Below, in pieces: positions 40,938-51,084 of a stretch of 64,000 nt of DNA. Below the pieces are notes generated by a model, which worked only from the letters and a program-made list of their open reading frames with translations, made no database searches and was not told where the DNA came from. This stretch comes from Alphaproteobacteria bacterium UBA3612 (lineage in GTDB: Bacteria; Pseudomonadota; Alphaproteobacteria; Sphingomonadales; Sphingomonadaceae). Location: the NCBI GenBank assembly GCA_002375465.1, contig DFLT01000004.1, positions 62,001 to 126,000 on the forward strand. The letters are read 5' to 3'. Made by a program: the position numbers and the translations under genes. Every line of letters starts with the position of its first letter. Position 1 is the first letter of the stretch.

Positions 40938-42301
40938 GCCCTGACCTGTGGACCTCCACCGAAATCGCTGCGGCGACGGGTGGGACCGCACACGGCGATT
41001 TTAGTGTCGATGCCGTGACCTTTGACAGCCGTGAAGTCATCGGCGGTGAATTGTTCGTCGCGATGAAGGGTGCCGAGACGGACGGCCATCGCTTTGTCGC
41101 CAGCGCGGTATCCCGTGGCGCCGCTGGATGTCTTGTGTCTCAACCCATTGAAACACCTCATGTCCTGGTAGGGGATGGCTTTGCCGCGTTGCAGGCCCTT
41201 GGCAGGGTGGCCCGCGCGCGCACCGATGCGACGATCATCGGCGTAACCGGCAGCGTCGGTAAAACCAGCGTCAAGGAAGCACTGAAAATGGCGCTTACGG
41301 AGGCCGCTCCCGCCGTGACCCATGCCTCCGTAAAAAGCTATAATAACCACACCGGCGTGCCGCTAAGCCTGGCGCGAATGCCGGCGGATACCAGGTTCGG
41401 CATATTCGAGATGGGAATGAATCATGCTGGCGAACTGGCCGCTCTGACCCGCCTTGTCCGGCCCAATATCGCGATCGTTACTGCCATCGCCTCTGCACAC
41501 CGGGAATTTTTCGACAGCGAAGAAGCCATTGCCGATGCGAAGGCCGAGATATTCGAGGGGCTGGAACCCGGCGGCACGGCGATCCTTCCGTTCGACAGTC
41601 CGCACTTTGCACGGCTGAAGCAGCATGCCGAACGTTACGCCGCTCGCATCCTGACCTTCGGCCTGAATGAGGGCGCCGATGTGCGCCCGCTGCGGTCGGC
41701 GGAAATCGACACGGGAACGGTTTTGCAGATATCGATCAACGATCAGCAGATCGGCTTCACGCTTAGGCAACCGGGTCTTCACTGGCAGCGCAATAGCCTC
41801 GCCGTGCTCGCCACCGCTTATGCCGCAGGTGCCGATTTGACCGCCGCCGCGCTGGGACTGGCGCAGATGCGCGGGCTGCAGGGGCGCGGCGCCCAGCATG
41901 TCATCAATTGGCAGGGCGGCGAGGTGCGATTGTTGGACGAAAGCTATAATGCGAACGACGCCTCTATGCGCGCGGCCCTTGAGGTCTTGCGGGATGCGCC
42001 AACGCCGGGACGCCGCATCGCCGTCCTCGGCGCGATCGGTGAACTGGGAACAGAATCGGAGAAGATCCACGGCGCGCTGGCAGAGCCGATTGCAGATTCC
42101 GGCGCCAGTCCCGTTCTGCTGCTGGGCGAGGAAATGCGCCCGCTGGCGGATGAGATCGGCGCCGAGCATCTGGAGAGTGCAGCCGGTGCGGAAGACTGGT
42201 TGCGCGATACGCTGAAGGCTGGTGATACGGTACTGATAAAGGGGTCGAACTATCACGGCCTCTCCCGCCTCGTTGCGGCATTCACGGGGGCCGATGCCTG
42301 A
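40934..42301 (+). CDS. murF: UDP-MurNAc-tripeptide:D-Ala-D-Ala ligase MurF
   Basis: MurF completes the pentapeptide. The 455-residue protein has GVTGSVGKTSVKEAL (ATP loop), SYNNHTGVPLSLARMP, FEMGMNHAGELAALT and LLDESYNANDASMRAAL. GTG start overlapping the murE stop; its own stop overlaps mraY (TGATG). Confidence 0.97.
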   Translation: MSPDLWTSTEIAAATGGTAHGDFSVDAVTFDSREVIGGELFVAMKGAETDGHRFVASAVSRGAAGCLVSQPIETPHVLVGDGFAALQALGRVARARTDATIIGVTGSVGKTSVKEALKMALTEAAPAVTHASVKSYNNHTGVPLSLARMPADTRFGIFEMGMNHAGELAALTRLVRPNIAIVTAIASAHREFFDSEEAIADAKAEIFEGLEPGGTAILPFDSPHFARLKQHAERYAARILTFGLNEGADVRPLRSAEIDTGTVLQISINDQQIGFTLRQPGLHWQRNSLAVLATAYAAGADLTAAALGLAQMRGLQGRGAQHVINWQGGEVRLLDESYNANDASMRAALEVLRDAPTPGRRIAVLGAIGELGTESEKIHGALAEPIADSGASPVLLLGEEMRPLADEIGAEHLESAAGAEDWLRDTLKAGDTVLIKGSNYHGLSRLVAAFTGADA

Positions 42302-43371
42302 TGTTCTACCACATTGCCGACGCGTTTCAGTTCGAGGGGGTGTGGAACCTCTTTCGCTATATCACCTTTCGCAGTGGTGCGGCGGTGATGACGGCGCTGG
42401 CAATAGGGCTGTTGATCGGGCCGCGGATGATCCGCTGGCTGGCCTCCAAACAGGGTAAGGGACAGCCGATCCGCGAAGATGGGCCGGCGAGCCATTTGCT
42501 GACGAAGCGCGGCACGCCCACTATGGGCGGCCTGATGATCCTGGTGGCGCTGACGGTTTCGACGCTGCTGTGGGCGCGGCTCGACAGTCTCTTCGTTCTG
42601 ACATCACTATTCGTTACGCTGGGCTTTGCACTGATTGGGTTCTCCGACGATTACAGCAAGGTTTCCAAGGGAACGCACAAGGGCGTCAGCGGCCGGACCC
42701 GCTTATTGTTCGAATTCATTATCGCCGGGATTGCCTGCTGGCTGATCGCGGACAAGACCGACACGGCGCTTTATCTGCCCTTCTTTTCCGTGGGTCTCGA
42801 AATGGGGCCGTTTTATATCCTGTTTGCGGCCTTCATCGTGACCGGCTTTGGCAATGCGGTGAACCTGACGGACGGCCTTGACGGCCTGGCGACATTTCCT
42901 GTGATCATCGCGGTTCTGACATTTGGCGTCATCGCTTACCTGGTGGGGAATACCAGATTTTCCGACTATCTCGGCATTCTTTACGTAGAGGATGCGGGGG
43001 AACTCATCGTCTTCTGCATGGCCATTATCGGGGCATGTCTGGCCTTTCTTTGGTACAATGCGCCGCCCGCTGCCGTCTTCATGGGCGATACGGGCAGTCT
43101 GGCATTGGGCGGCGCACTTGGGACGGTAGCGGTCGTGACCAATCACGAACTGGTTCTTCTGGTCGTCGGTGGGCTCTTCGTGCTGGAAACGGTCAGTGTC
43201 ATCGTGCAGGTCGCCAGCTTCAAGATGACCGGCAAGCGCGTATTCCGCATGGCCCCGATCCATCATCATTTCGAGGCGCTTGGCTGGGCGGAATCGACGG
43301 TCGTCATCCGTTTCTGGATCGTTTCCATCGTGCTTGCCCTCGCGGGCCTCGCGACTCTGAAGCTCAGATGA
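42301..43371 (+). CDS. mraY: Phospho-MurNAc-pentapeptide translocase MraY
   Basis: MraY transfers phospho-MurNAc-pentapeptide to undecaprenyl phosphate, forming lipid I. The 356-residue polytopic protein has about ten helices and the motifs GTPTMGGLMI, GFSDDYSKV (Mg-binding aspartates), NAVNLTDGLDGLA, FMGDTGSLALGG and MAPIHHHFE. Overlaps murD by four bases. Confidence 0.97.
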   Translation: MFYHIADAFQFEGVWNLFRYITFRSGAAVMTALAIGLLIGPRMIRWLASKQGKGQPIREDGPASHLLTKRGTPTMGGLMILVALTVSTLLWARLDSLFVLTSLFVTLGFALIGFSDDYSKVSKGTHKGVSGRTRLLFEFIIAGIACWLIADKTDTALYLPFFSVGLEMGPFYILFAAFIVTGFGNAVNLTDGLDGLATFPVIIAVLTFGVIAYLVGNTRFSDYLGILYVEDAGELIVFCMAIIGACLAFLWYNAPPAAVFMGDTGSLALGGALGTVAVVTNHELVLLVVGGLFVLETVSVIVQVASFKMTGKRVFRMAPIHHHFEALGWAESTVVIRFWIVSIVLALAGLATLKLR

Positions 43372-44666
43372 TTACTAGCGCGGCCTTTTCCGGGAAGAGC
43401 TTTCACGTTCTCGGCCTAGCCCGCACGGGCCTCAGCACCATTGAGGCGCTGACGGCATCGGGTGCGAGCGTCGATGCGTGGGACAGCCGGGAGGAGGCGC
43501 GCGCTGCGCTGCCTGAGGGCGTCGATGCCGTCGATCCGATGGAGGCGGATTTGCGCGCGTACGATGCGCTGGTCGTCTCGCCGGGCGTGCCGCTTAACAC
43601 GCATCCGCTCAGCGAGCGGGCGCGGCGCGCGGGTGCGCCGATCATCGGCGACATAGAATTGTTCGCCCAGGCGCGCGCTGACCTGCCGCCGCACAAGGTG
43701 GTCGGTATCACCGGCACGAACGGCAAGTCGACCGTCACTGCCCTTATCCATCATGTGGTGGCAGAGGCGGGGTTTCCGACAATCATGGGCGGCAATATCG
43801 GGCTGCCAATCCTGTCGCAGGAGCCGCTGACCCCGAATGCGGTGGGCGAGGGCGTCTATGTGCTGGAACTGTCCAGCTACCAGATCGACCTGACGCGCAG
43901 TCTGGCGTGCGATATTGCCGTGCTTTTGAACATCACACCCGATCATCTGGATCGTTACGATGGATCTGTGGCCGCCTATGCCGCGTCGAAGGCGCGCCTG
44001 ATCCAGATGCTGAGCGGTAAGGGTAGGGCAGTGGTGGCCGGCCGCGATCCGTTCTCCACCTCTATCGCGCGCGCACATGACGATCGCATCCTTCCGGTGG
44101 GCGAGGCGCTTCTTGATCGGCAAGAGGACTGGCCCGGCCTGGCCGGGCCGCACAATCGGCAGAATGCGGCTGCGGCGATTGCGGCGCTGCGTGCGCTGGG
44201 GGTTTCAGATCAGGAGATACTGGCCGGATTTTCCAGCTTTTCCGGTCTGCCGCACCGGATGGAGCAAGTCGGCGTCGTCAACGGCGTTCGCTACATAAAC
44301 GATTCCAAGGCGACGAACCCTGAAAGCGCGGCACCTGCGCTCGCCGCGTTCGAGCATGTCCACTGGATTGCCGGCGGACGGGCGAAGGGTGCCGATCTCG
44401 ATGCGTGTATCCCGTTCCTGGGGAATGTCGGCACTGCTTATCTGATCGGCGAATCCGTGCCAGTTTTCGCCGAGGCGCTGCGGGGCAAGGTGCCAGAGAT
44501 CGTAGAGGCGGGGACACTCGCCAATGCCTTTCAGATCGCGACTGCCAAGGCCGACGCCGGCGACACGATCCTGCTGTCGCCTGCCGCAGCCTCCTTCGAC
44601 CAGTTTCGCGATTTCGAACATCGCGGCGATGAATTCAGGACTCTCGTGGAAAGGTTGGGGGCGTGA
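43368..44666 (+). CDS. murD: UDP-MurNAc-L-Ala:D-Glu ligase MurD
   Basis: MurD adds D-Glu. The 432-residue sequence starts MITSAAFSGKSFHVLGLARTG, has GITGTNGKSTVTALIHH, ELSSYQIDLTRS, NITPDHLDRY, and NDSKATNPES. The ATG at 43368 overlaps the mraY stop; upstream in-frame codons lie inside mraY. Overlaps ftsW by four bases. Confidence 0.97.
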   Translation: MITSAAFSGKSFHVLGLARTGLSTIEALTASGASVDAWDSREEARAALPEGVDAVDPMEADLRAYDALVVSPGVPLNTHPLSERARRAGAPIIGDIELFAQARADLPPHKVVGITGTNGKSTVTALIHHVVAEAGFPTIMGGNIGLPILSQEPLTPNAVGEGVYVLELSSYQIDLTRSLACDIAVLLNITPDHLDRYDGSVAAYAASKARLIQMLSGKGRAVVAGRDPFSTSIARAHDDRILPVGEALLDRQEDWPGLAGPHNRQNAAAAIAALRALGVSDQEILAGFSSFSGLPHRMEQVGVVNGVRYINDSKATNPESAAPALAAFEHVHWIAGGRAKGADLDACIPFLGNVGTAYLIGESVPVFAEALRGKVPEIVEAGTLANAFQIATAKADAGDTILLSPAAASFDQFRDFEHRGDEFRTLVERLGA

Positions 44667-45829
44667 AGCCGGGGGATATTTTCAGTCGCAGCGACCGGAC
44701 GGTGCTGGGGCGGTGGTTCTGGACCATTGACCGGCCGCTGCTCGGCATGGTGCTTATTCTGATTGCGATTGGCATGATTGCCGTCGCCGCTGCGTCGCCC
44801 GCTGCGGCCGAGCGGCTGTCGGGCGCCAATTTCACCTATGACGCCATGTTCTTCCTGAAGCGGCAGATCATGTGGGTGCTGCTGGGCCTGCCCGTCCTGC
44901 TGGGTGTTTCCATGCTGCCAAAAGCCTGGACAAAGAGGCTGGCGATCATCGGCACGGGGCTCGGCATGCTGGCGCTGGCTGTGCTTCCGTTCGTGGGGGC
45001 GGAGGTGAATGGCGCGGTACGCTGGCTGACCATCGGCGGTCAGAACGTGCAGCCCTCGGAGTTCCTGAAACCGATGTTCATCGTTGCGTCCGCCTGGATC
45101 CTGGCGCTGCGGTTCGACGATCCGAAGGTGCCGGCCCTGCCCGCCTCTGCTCTGGCGCTGGTGCTGGTCGCCGCGCTGCTGATGCTGCAACCCGATGTGG
45201 GGCAAACCGCCCTGTTTTCCGCCGTATGGATCGCGCAGGCCTTCATTGCCGGTCTCAGCCTGACCCTGCTGGCCGTGCTGGGCGTTCTGGCGGTGGCGTG
45301 CCTTGGCCTCGCCTATTTGTTCGTGCCGCACGTCACCAGCCGTATCGACCGGTTCCTGACGGGGGAGGGCGACAATTATCAGGTCGAACGCGCCGTCGAC
45401 GCCATTCGCTCCGGGGGATTTTTCGGTACTGGCCCCGGTGAGGGACAGGCCAAGTTCAGCCTGCCCGAACCGCACACCGACTATATCTTCGCGGTGATCG
45501 GTGAAGAGTTCGGCATGATTGCCTGCCTGCTGATCGCCTGCCTGTTCCTGGCAATCGTCGTGCGCGTGCTGACGCAATTGTTCGAGGAGGATGATCCCTT
45601 TGTGACGCTGGCGGCGACCGGTCTGGTAGTGCAGATCGGCCTGCAGGCCTTCATCAACATGGGTGTCTCGACGAATTTGTTGCCGTCGAAGGGCATGACC
45701 CTGCCGTTCATATCACATGGCGGCTCCAGCTTTATCGCGCTTTGTATTGGGACCGGCATGTTGTTGTCACTGACCCGGCGCAGCCGATTCATGAAGCCGA
45801 TTTCCTCCGTCCGACTTGCGCCTGCATGA
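44663..45829 (+). CDS. ftsW: Peptidoglycan glycosyltransferase FtsW
   Basis: FtsW polymerises septal glycan with FtsI. The 388-residue SEDS-family protein has ten helices, GAVRWLTIGGQNVQPSEF, GGFFGTGPGEGQAKFSLPEPHTDYIFAVIGEE (the catalytic Asp in the loop) and FISHGGSSFIALCIGTGMLLSL. GTG start; the stop overlaps the murG ATG. Confidence 0.96.
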   Translation: MKPGDIFSRSDRTVLGRWFWTIDRPLLGMVLILIAIGMIAVAAASPAAAERLSGANFTYDAMFFLKRQIMWVLLGLPVLLGVSMLPKAWTKRLAIIGTGLGMLALAVLPFVGAEVNGAVRWLTIGGQNVQPSEFLKPMFIVASAWILALRFDDPKVPALPASALALVLVAALLMLQPDVGQTALFSAVWIAQAFIAGLSLTLLAVLGVLAVACLGLAYLFVPHVTSRIDRFLTGEGDNYQVERAVDAIRSGGFFGTGPGEGQAKFSLPEPHTDYIFAVIGEEFGMIACLLIACLFLAIVVRVLTQLFEEDDPFVTLAATGLVVQIGLQAFINMGVSTNLLPSKGMTLPFISHGGSSFIALCIGTGMLLSLTRRSRFMKPISSVRLAPA

Positions 45830-46911
45830 GCAGCGGCCATTTCCTTGTCGCCGCCGGGGGTACGGGGGGACATATGGTACCCGCCCATGCCGTTGCCCGC
45901 GAACTGGAAAGTCGCGGGCATCGTGTCAGCCTGATTACCGATGCGCGTGGAGCGCGACTGCCCGGCCTGTTCGAGGGTAACGCCCGGCACATCGTCGATG
46001 CCGCTACCATCGGTCGCAATCCGCTGAAATGGCCAGGTGCCATGTGGAAAATCGCCAGCGGACGGCGCCAGGCGAAAAAGATTTTATCCGACGATCCGGC
46101 GCTCGCCGTTATCGGGTTTGGCGGATATCCGGTTTTGCCTGCCATGTTGTCGGCTGCCAAGGCAGGCGTGCCGACGCTGATTCACGAACAGAATGCCGTT
46201 CTTGGCCGCGTCAATCGCGTCCTGCAGTCGCGCGTCGATGCCATCGCCACCAGCTTTGCAGAAACACGGCAATTGGCGGCGGTCGAAAAGGCGACGCTGA
46301 CCGGCAACCCCGTGCGCGCGGACGTGGCCGCTCTCGCGGATGCGCCGTTTCCGCCCTTCGACGACTTGCTGCCTTTGCGTATATTGGTACTCGGTGGATC
46401 GCTGGGGGCGACCATCCTTTCGCAGGTGGTGCCGCAGGGGCTGGCGCTGCTGCCGCTGCCGCTGCGTCAGCGCCTGACCGTGACACAGCAGGCAAGGGAA
46501 GAGGATATTTCCGATGTCGCCGCCGCCTATCGCGACAGCGGCATTCCCGCGGACCTTTATACCTATATGGAGGATGTGCCCTCCGCGCTTGCGCGGGCGC
46601 ATCTGTTCATAGGTCGCGCGGGCGCATCGACCATTGCGGAATTGACGGCGGCGGGGCGGCCTGCGATCCTTGTGCCCCTGCCGATAGCCACCGATGACCA
46701 TCAGGCTGCGAATACAGCGGAAATGGTTGCCGCGGGCGGTGCTGCCATGCTCAGGCAAACAGCATTCACGCCAGAGGCGCTGGCTGCCCAGATTGCTGCG
46801 ATGGTGGCACAGCCAGAGGCGCTGGCGAATGCCGCCACCTGCGCCAAGTCGGTGGGACGGCCGGATGCGGCGTCGCGTGTCGCCGATATTGCCGAAGCGC
46901 TCGGCCAGTAA
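45826..46911 (+). CDS. murG: UDP-GlcNAc:lipid I N-acetylglucosaminyltransferase MurG
   Basis: MurG forms lipid II. The 361-residue GT-B enzyme has VAAGGTGGHMVPA, GFGGYPVLPAML, LIHEQNAVLGRVNR, VLGGSLGA and ALFIGRAGASTIAEL-type motifs (FIGRAGASTIAEL). The ATG at 45826 overlaps the ftsW stop. It ends 14 bases before murC. Confidence 0.96.
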   Translation: MSSGHFLVAAGGTGGHMVPAHAVARELESRGHRVSLITDARGARLPGLFEGNARHIVDAATIGRNPLKWPGAMWKIASGRRQAKKILSDDPALAVIGFGGYPVLPAMLSAAKAGVPTLIHEQNAVLGRVNRVLQSRVDAIATSFAETRQLAAVEKATLTGNPVRADVAALADAPFPPFDDLLPLRILVLGGSLGATILSQVVPQGLALLPLPLRQRLTVTQQAREEDISDVAAAYRDSGIPADLYTYMEDVPSALARAHLFIGRAGASTIAELTAAGRPAILVPLPIATDDHQAANTAEMVAAGGAAMLRQTAFTPEALAAQIAAMVAQPEALANAATCAKSVGRPDAASRVADIAEALGQ

Positions 46912-46925
46912 ATGAAGGATAGATT

Positions 46926-48377
46926 GTGACCACTGCCGCACCCATTGTCGAACGCCGCGCCCAGGCGCGCTTTTCAAAGGCGATCGGAACGATCCATTTC
47001 GTCGGCATTGGCGGTATCGGCATGTCGGGCATTGCCGAGGTAATGAAGAATCTGGGCTATGACGTTCAGGGATCGGACATAGCCGAAAGCTCGAAGGTCG
47101 AATCCTTACGCGAACTCGGCATTCACGTTCATATCGGCCACCAGGCGGAGAATATCGACGGTGTTAGCGTCGTCGTGGTGTCGACGGCGATCAAGCGCGG
47201 CAATCCAGAGATTGAGGCGGCGCTGGAAAAACGCATCCCTGTCGTTCGCCGCGCGGAAATGCTGGCTGAGCTGATGCGCCTGAAATCGAATGTCGCGATT
47301 GCCGGCACACATGGCAAGACGACGACGACGTCCATGGTGGCAGCGTTGCTCGATTCCGGCGGCATGGACCCTACGGTCATCAATGGCGGTATCATCAACG
47401 TATACGGCACCAATGCCCGGGTCGGGAAATCCGACTGGATGGTGGTGGAGGCGGACGAAAGCGATGGGTCGTTCCTGCGGCTGCCGCCAACGCTGGCCAT
47501 CGTTACCAATATCGATCCCGAACATCTCGATCATTACGGCGATTTTGACACGATCAAGCGGGCCTTCGTCGAATTTGTCGAACATGTCCCTTTTTACGGA
47601 GCTGCATTTCTCTGCATCGATGACAAGGATGTGCAGGCCGTTCTGCCGCAAGTGCGCGATCGCCGCGTGGTACCCTATGGTTTCAGCGCCCAAGCCGATA
47701 TTCGCGGCGAGAATATCCGGCCGGAGCCCGACGGCAATCGCTTCGATGTGATCATCCGCGAACGTGACGGAGAATCACGAAAGCTGGAGGATATTTTCCT
47801 GCCCATGCCGGGCCGGCACAATGTCCAGAATGCTCTCGGCGCAATCGGCGTCGCGCTGGAACTGGGTCTGACTGACGAGGCAATCCGGGAGGGTTTCGCG
47901 CGCTTTGGCGGCGTGAAACGGCGCTTCACCCGCGTCGGGGTCGTCGATGGCACGCTGATCATCGACGATTATGGCCATCATCCTGTGGAGATAAAGGCCG
48001 TGCTGCAGGCCGCGCGCGAATCCGCGAAGGGCCGCGTCATCGCCGTGTGCCAGCCGCACCGCTATACGCGGCTGCGCGATCACATGGATGACTTCGCGAC
48101 CTGCTTCAATGATGCCGACATCGTCTATGTCACGCCCGTTTACGAGGCGGGAGAGCAGCCCATCGAGGGAATATCCGCCGAAACGCTGGTCGAGCGACTG
48201 AAGCAGGCGGGACATCGCGAAGTGGCCATCGTTCAGAACGCCGAAGATCTTGCCAAGACGCTTGCCGGCGTCGTGCGACAGGATGACCGCGTCATTTGTC
48301 TTGGCGCGGGCGACATCACCAAATGGGCCGCGGGGCTTGCGGACACGATCCGCCTCGCGCGTGCCGGAACGATTTGA
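46926..48377 (+). CDS. murC: UDP-MurNAc:L-alanine ligase MurC
   Basis: MurC adds the first residue, L-Ala, to UDP-MurNAc. The 483-residue sequence has HFVGIGGIGMSGIAEVM, IAGTHGKTTTTSMVAAL, VVEADESDGSFLRL, NIDPEHLDHYGDF and DDYGHHPVEIKAVL. The start is GTG at 46926. It is followed by murB after 24 bases. Confidence 0.97.
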   Translation: MTTAAPIVERRAQARFSKAIGTIHFVGIGGIGMSGIAEVMKNLGYDVQGSDIAESSKVESLRELGIHVHIGHQAENIDGVSVVVVSTAIKRGNPEIEAALEKRIPVVRRAEMLAELMRLKSNVAIAGTHGKTTTTSMVAALLDSGGMDPTVINGGIINVYGTNARVGKSDWMVVEADESDGSFLRLPPTLAIVTNIDPEHLDHYGDFDTIKRAFVEFVEHVPFYGAAFLCIDDKDVQAVLPQVRDRRVVPYGFSAQADIRGENIRPEPDGNRFDVIIRERDGESRKLEDIFLPMPGRHNVQNALGAIGVALELGLTDEAIREGFARFGGVKRRFTRVGVVDGTLIIDDYGHHPVEIKAVLQAARESAKGRVIAVCQPHRYTRLRDHMDDFATCFNDADIVYVTPVYEAGEQPIEGISAETLVERLKQAGHREVAIVQNAEDLAKTLAGVVRQDDRVICLGAGDITKWAAGLADTIRLARAGTI

Positions 48378-48401
48378 AGGGGGGAGGGCGCACCGCGCAT
48401 C

Positions 48402-49286
48402 ATGGCCACCCTTCCCCCCGTACGCGGCACGCTGGAGGCACAGGCCGACCTGTCGGGTTTCATCTGGTTCCGGACAGGTGGACCGGCGGAACATTTGTTC
48501 CGTCCCGCCGATCTGGATGACCTCAGCAGCTTTCTGCGCGCGCTCGATCCCGCAGTCCAGGTTATGCCCGTAGGCGTCGGCTCGAACCTGATCGTCCGCT
48601 CCGGCGGCGTTCCGGGGGTCACCATTCGTTTGCCAAAGGCGATGGGAAAGATCGCGGTCGATGGCATGCTGGTCCGGGCGGGCGGCGCGGCGATGGGCAT
48701 TTCCGTCGCATCGGCCGCGCGCGACGCAGGTGTTGCGGGGCTGGAATTTCTGCGGGGTATCCCCGGCACCGTTGGCGGCGCGGTCCGCATGAACGCCGGT
48801 GCCTATGGCAATGAGGTTGCCGATATTCTGGTGGAGGCGAAGATCGTGCGACGCGATGGCAGCGTCGATACGCTGGCCGCGGCGGGGCTGAATTATGAAT
48901 ATCGCCATTCCAATCTCGGCGCCGGGGACATTGTCGTGGAGGCGGTTTTCCAGGGGCGGCCCGGCGATCCTCCCGCTATTGGCGCCCGCATGGACGAAAT
49001 CCAGCAACAGCGGGAAGCCTCTCAGCCGACGCGCACCCAGACGGGCGGCTCGACCTTCAAGAACCCCCATGGGCGCAAGGCGTGGCAACTGGTCGATGCC
49101 GCCGGTTGTCGCGGTCTGGAGGTAGGCGGCGCTCAGGTCAGTGAGAAACATGCGAATTTCCTGATCAACACCGGAACGGCGACCGGAAATGCCATCGAGG
49201 ATCTGGGTGAGGAAGTACGCGCCCGCGTTCGCGATGAGTTCGGCGTCGATCTGGAATGGGAAATCCAACGGGTGGGGACGCGATGA
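48402..49286 (+). CDS. murB: UDP-N-acetylenolpyruvoylglucosamine reductase MurB
   Basis: MurB reduces UDP-GlcNAc-enolpyruvate with NADPH and FAD. The 294-residue protein has FRTGGPAEHLFRPAD, VGVGSNLIVRSGGVPG, GLEFLRGIPGTVGGAVRMNAGAYG and GGSTFKNP with the catalytic Ser, and GAQVSEKHANFLIN. It is a type II-length MurB. Its stop overlaps ddl by four bases. Confidence 0.97.
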   Translation: MATLPPVRGTLEAQADLSGFIWFRTGGPAEHLFRPADLDDLSSFLRALDPAVQVMPVGVGSNLIVRSGGVPGVTIRLPKAMGKIAVDGMLVRAGGAAMGISVASAARDAGVAGLEFLRGIPGTVGGAVRMNAGAYGNEVADILVEAKIVRRDGSVDTLAAAGLNYEYRHSNLGAGDIVVEAVFQGRPGDPPAIGARMDEIQQQREASQPTRTQTGGSTFKNPHGRKAWQLVDAAGCRGLEVGGAQVSEKHANFLINTGTATGNAIEDLGEEVRARVRDEFGVDLEWEIQRVGTR

Positions 49287-50218
49287 CGGCTAAGCTGAAG
49301 GTATGCGTCCTGATGGGCGGTTGGTCCGCAGAGCGAGAGGTGTCGCTGTCGTCCGGGAAGGGCGTGGCCGATGCGTGCCGTTCGCTTGGCCACGATACGC
49401 ATGAAGTGGATATGGGGCGGGACGTGGCGCGCACATTGTCCGATCTGGCCCCCGACATCGTTTTCAACGCGCTCCACGGAGTTCCGGGGGAAGATGGCGC
49501 CGTACAGGGCATGCTCGATATGCTCGGTCTGCGCTATACGCATTCGGGTCTCGCCGCCTCGGTCGTTGCCATCGACAAGGAGTTGACGAAGCGCGTGCTG
49601 GTGCCTGCCGGTATTCGCATGCCGCAGGGTAAGATCGTCCGTTCAGAAACGCTGTTCGCGGGTGATCCTTTGCCGCGCCCCTATGTTCTGAAGCCGGTCA
49701 ATGAGGGGTCGTCGGTCGGGATTGCTATCGTCACCGATGAATCGAATTATGGACAGCCGATCTCTCGCGATGCGCCCGGCCCGTGGCAGGACTTCACGAC
49801 ACTGCTTGCGGAGCCGTTCGTCGGCACGCGGGAGCTGACGGTCAGCATTCTCGGCAACGAGCCGCTTGCCGTAACAGAACTGGTGCCCGTGCGCGGGTTT
49901 TACGATTATGAGGCGAAATATACGGAGGGTCTGACCGACCATCGGTGCCCCGCCGACCTGCCAGCAGAGGTTCGCGACCGCGCGATGGCCGATGCCCTGA
50001 CGGCGCATCGCCTGCTCGGCTGCGCGGGGGTCAGCCGTTCCGACTTCCGCTATGACGATACCGGACCAGAGGGGCTGTTCCTCCTGGAAACGAATACACA
50101 GCCGGGCATGACGCCGCTTAGTCTGGTGCCTGAACAAGCGCGCTATCGCGGCATCACCTATGAACAGCTGGTTCAGTGCATCATCGAGGAGGCGCTGAAG
50201 GGCGAAAGCGCCTCATGA
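49283..50218 (+). CDS. ddl: D-alanine-D-alanine ligase
   Basis: Ddl makes D-Ala-D-Ala for MurF. The 311-residue ATP-grasp enzyme has VLMGGWSAEREVSLSSG, FNALHGVPGEDGAVQG, VLKPVNEGSSVGI, TRELTVSILG and LETNTQPGMTP. The ATG at 49283 overlaps the murB stop. It overlaps ftsQ by four bases. Confidence 0.97.
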   Translation: MTAKLKVCVLMGGWSAEREVSLSSGKGVADACRSLGHDTHEVDMGRDVARTLSDLAPDIVFNALHGVPGEDGAVQGMLDMLGLRYTHSGLAASVVAIDKELTKRVLVPAGIRMPQGKIVRSETLFAGDPLPRPYVLKPVNEGSSVGIAIVTDESNYGQPISRDAPGPWQDFTTLLAEPFVGTRELTVSILGNEPLAVTELVPVRGFYDYEAKYTEGLTDHRCPADLPAEVRDRAMADALTAHRLLGCAGVSRSDFRYDDTGPEGLFLLETNTQPGMTPLSLVPEQARYRGITYEQLVQCIIEEALKGESAS

Positions 50219-51084
50219 GCGATCGCGTCGTTCTGAAACGCGGAAAGCCCGCACCGAAATCGCGCCGCGCGCCCACTGCGGCGAAACGACCGCCGATGCG
50301 CCGCAAGGTGAAGTCGCCGCGCCCCTGGCTGGCGCCGACGATCGCCACCATCGTCGCCTGTGGTGCGCTGGGCGGGGCGTGGCTGTATCAATTGCCCGAA
50401 AGGCTTTGGCTGGGGGCGGCGCGCGGGGTTGCGTTGGCGGGTTTCGAGGTGCGCGATGTCGAGGTGACCGGCACCCGCGAAATGTCGCAGCTGCCATTTT
50501 ACACGGCCGCGCTCGATGGCGCCTCGGATTCCATGCTGCTGGTCGATCTGGACGAGGTGAAATATCAGGTCGAACTGCTGCCGTGGGTCGATCAGGCAAG
50601 CGTTGGCCGCGTGCTGCCCGACCGCCTGTTGATCGACATAACCGAACGCAAGCCTGCTGCCATCTGGCAGAATGACGGTAAATACCGGCTGATCGATTTG
50701 GACGGGCAGGTCCTGCCGACCGATCATCTGGAGCGTTTCACGCACCTGCCTTTGATCGTCGATGACGGTGCAGACAAACATGTGCGCGGTCTGGTGACGA
50801 TCCTGGCGCAATATCCTGCCGTGGCCGAACATTTCGAAAGCGCGGTGTGGCGCAGCGGTCGCCGCTGGGACATTATCCTGAAATCGGGCGAAACGGTCAT
50901 GCTACCCGAGGGAGAAGGATCGGTTCGCAGGGCGCTGGATGCATTCGTCCGCCTGGAACGCGACACGGGCCTCACCGGACGCGGCTTTCGGTCGCTCGAT
51001 TTTCGGGTGGCCAAGCAGATGATCGTGCGCCGCGGAGATTCCGACAGCGATCCGCTGATGACGGTAGAAGGTACGGAGATATGA
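50215..51084 (+). CDS. ftsQ: Cell division protein FtsQ
   Basis: The 289-residue bitopic protein has a basic cytoplasmic part (about 1-40), one membrane helix (about 41-58) and a POTRA domain (FEVRDVEVTGTREMSQ, then VDQASVGRVLPDRLLIDITERKP). FtsQ anchors FtsL and FtsB in the divisome. The ATG at 50215 overlaps the ddl stop, and its stop overlaps ftsA. Confidence 0.95.
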   Translation: MSDRVVLKRGKPAPKSRRAPTAAKRPPMRRKVKSPRPWLAPTIATIVACGALGGAWLYQLPERLWLGAARGVALAGFEVRDVEVTGTREMSQLPFYTAALDGASDSMLLVDLDEVKYQVELLPWVDQASVGRVLPDRLLIDITERKPAAIWQNDGKYRLIDLDGQVLPTDHLERFTHLPLIVDDGADKHVRGLVTILAQYPAVAEHFESAVWRSGRRWDIILKSGETVMLPEGEGSVRRALDAFVRLERDTGLTGRGFRSLDFRVAKQMIVRRGDSDSDPLMTVEGTEI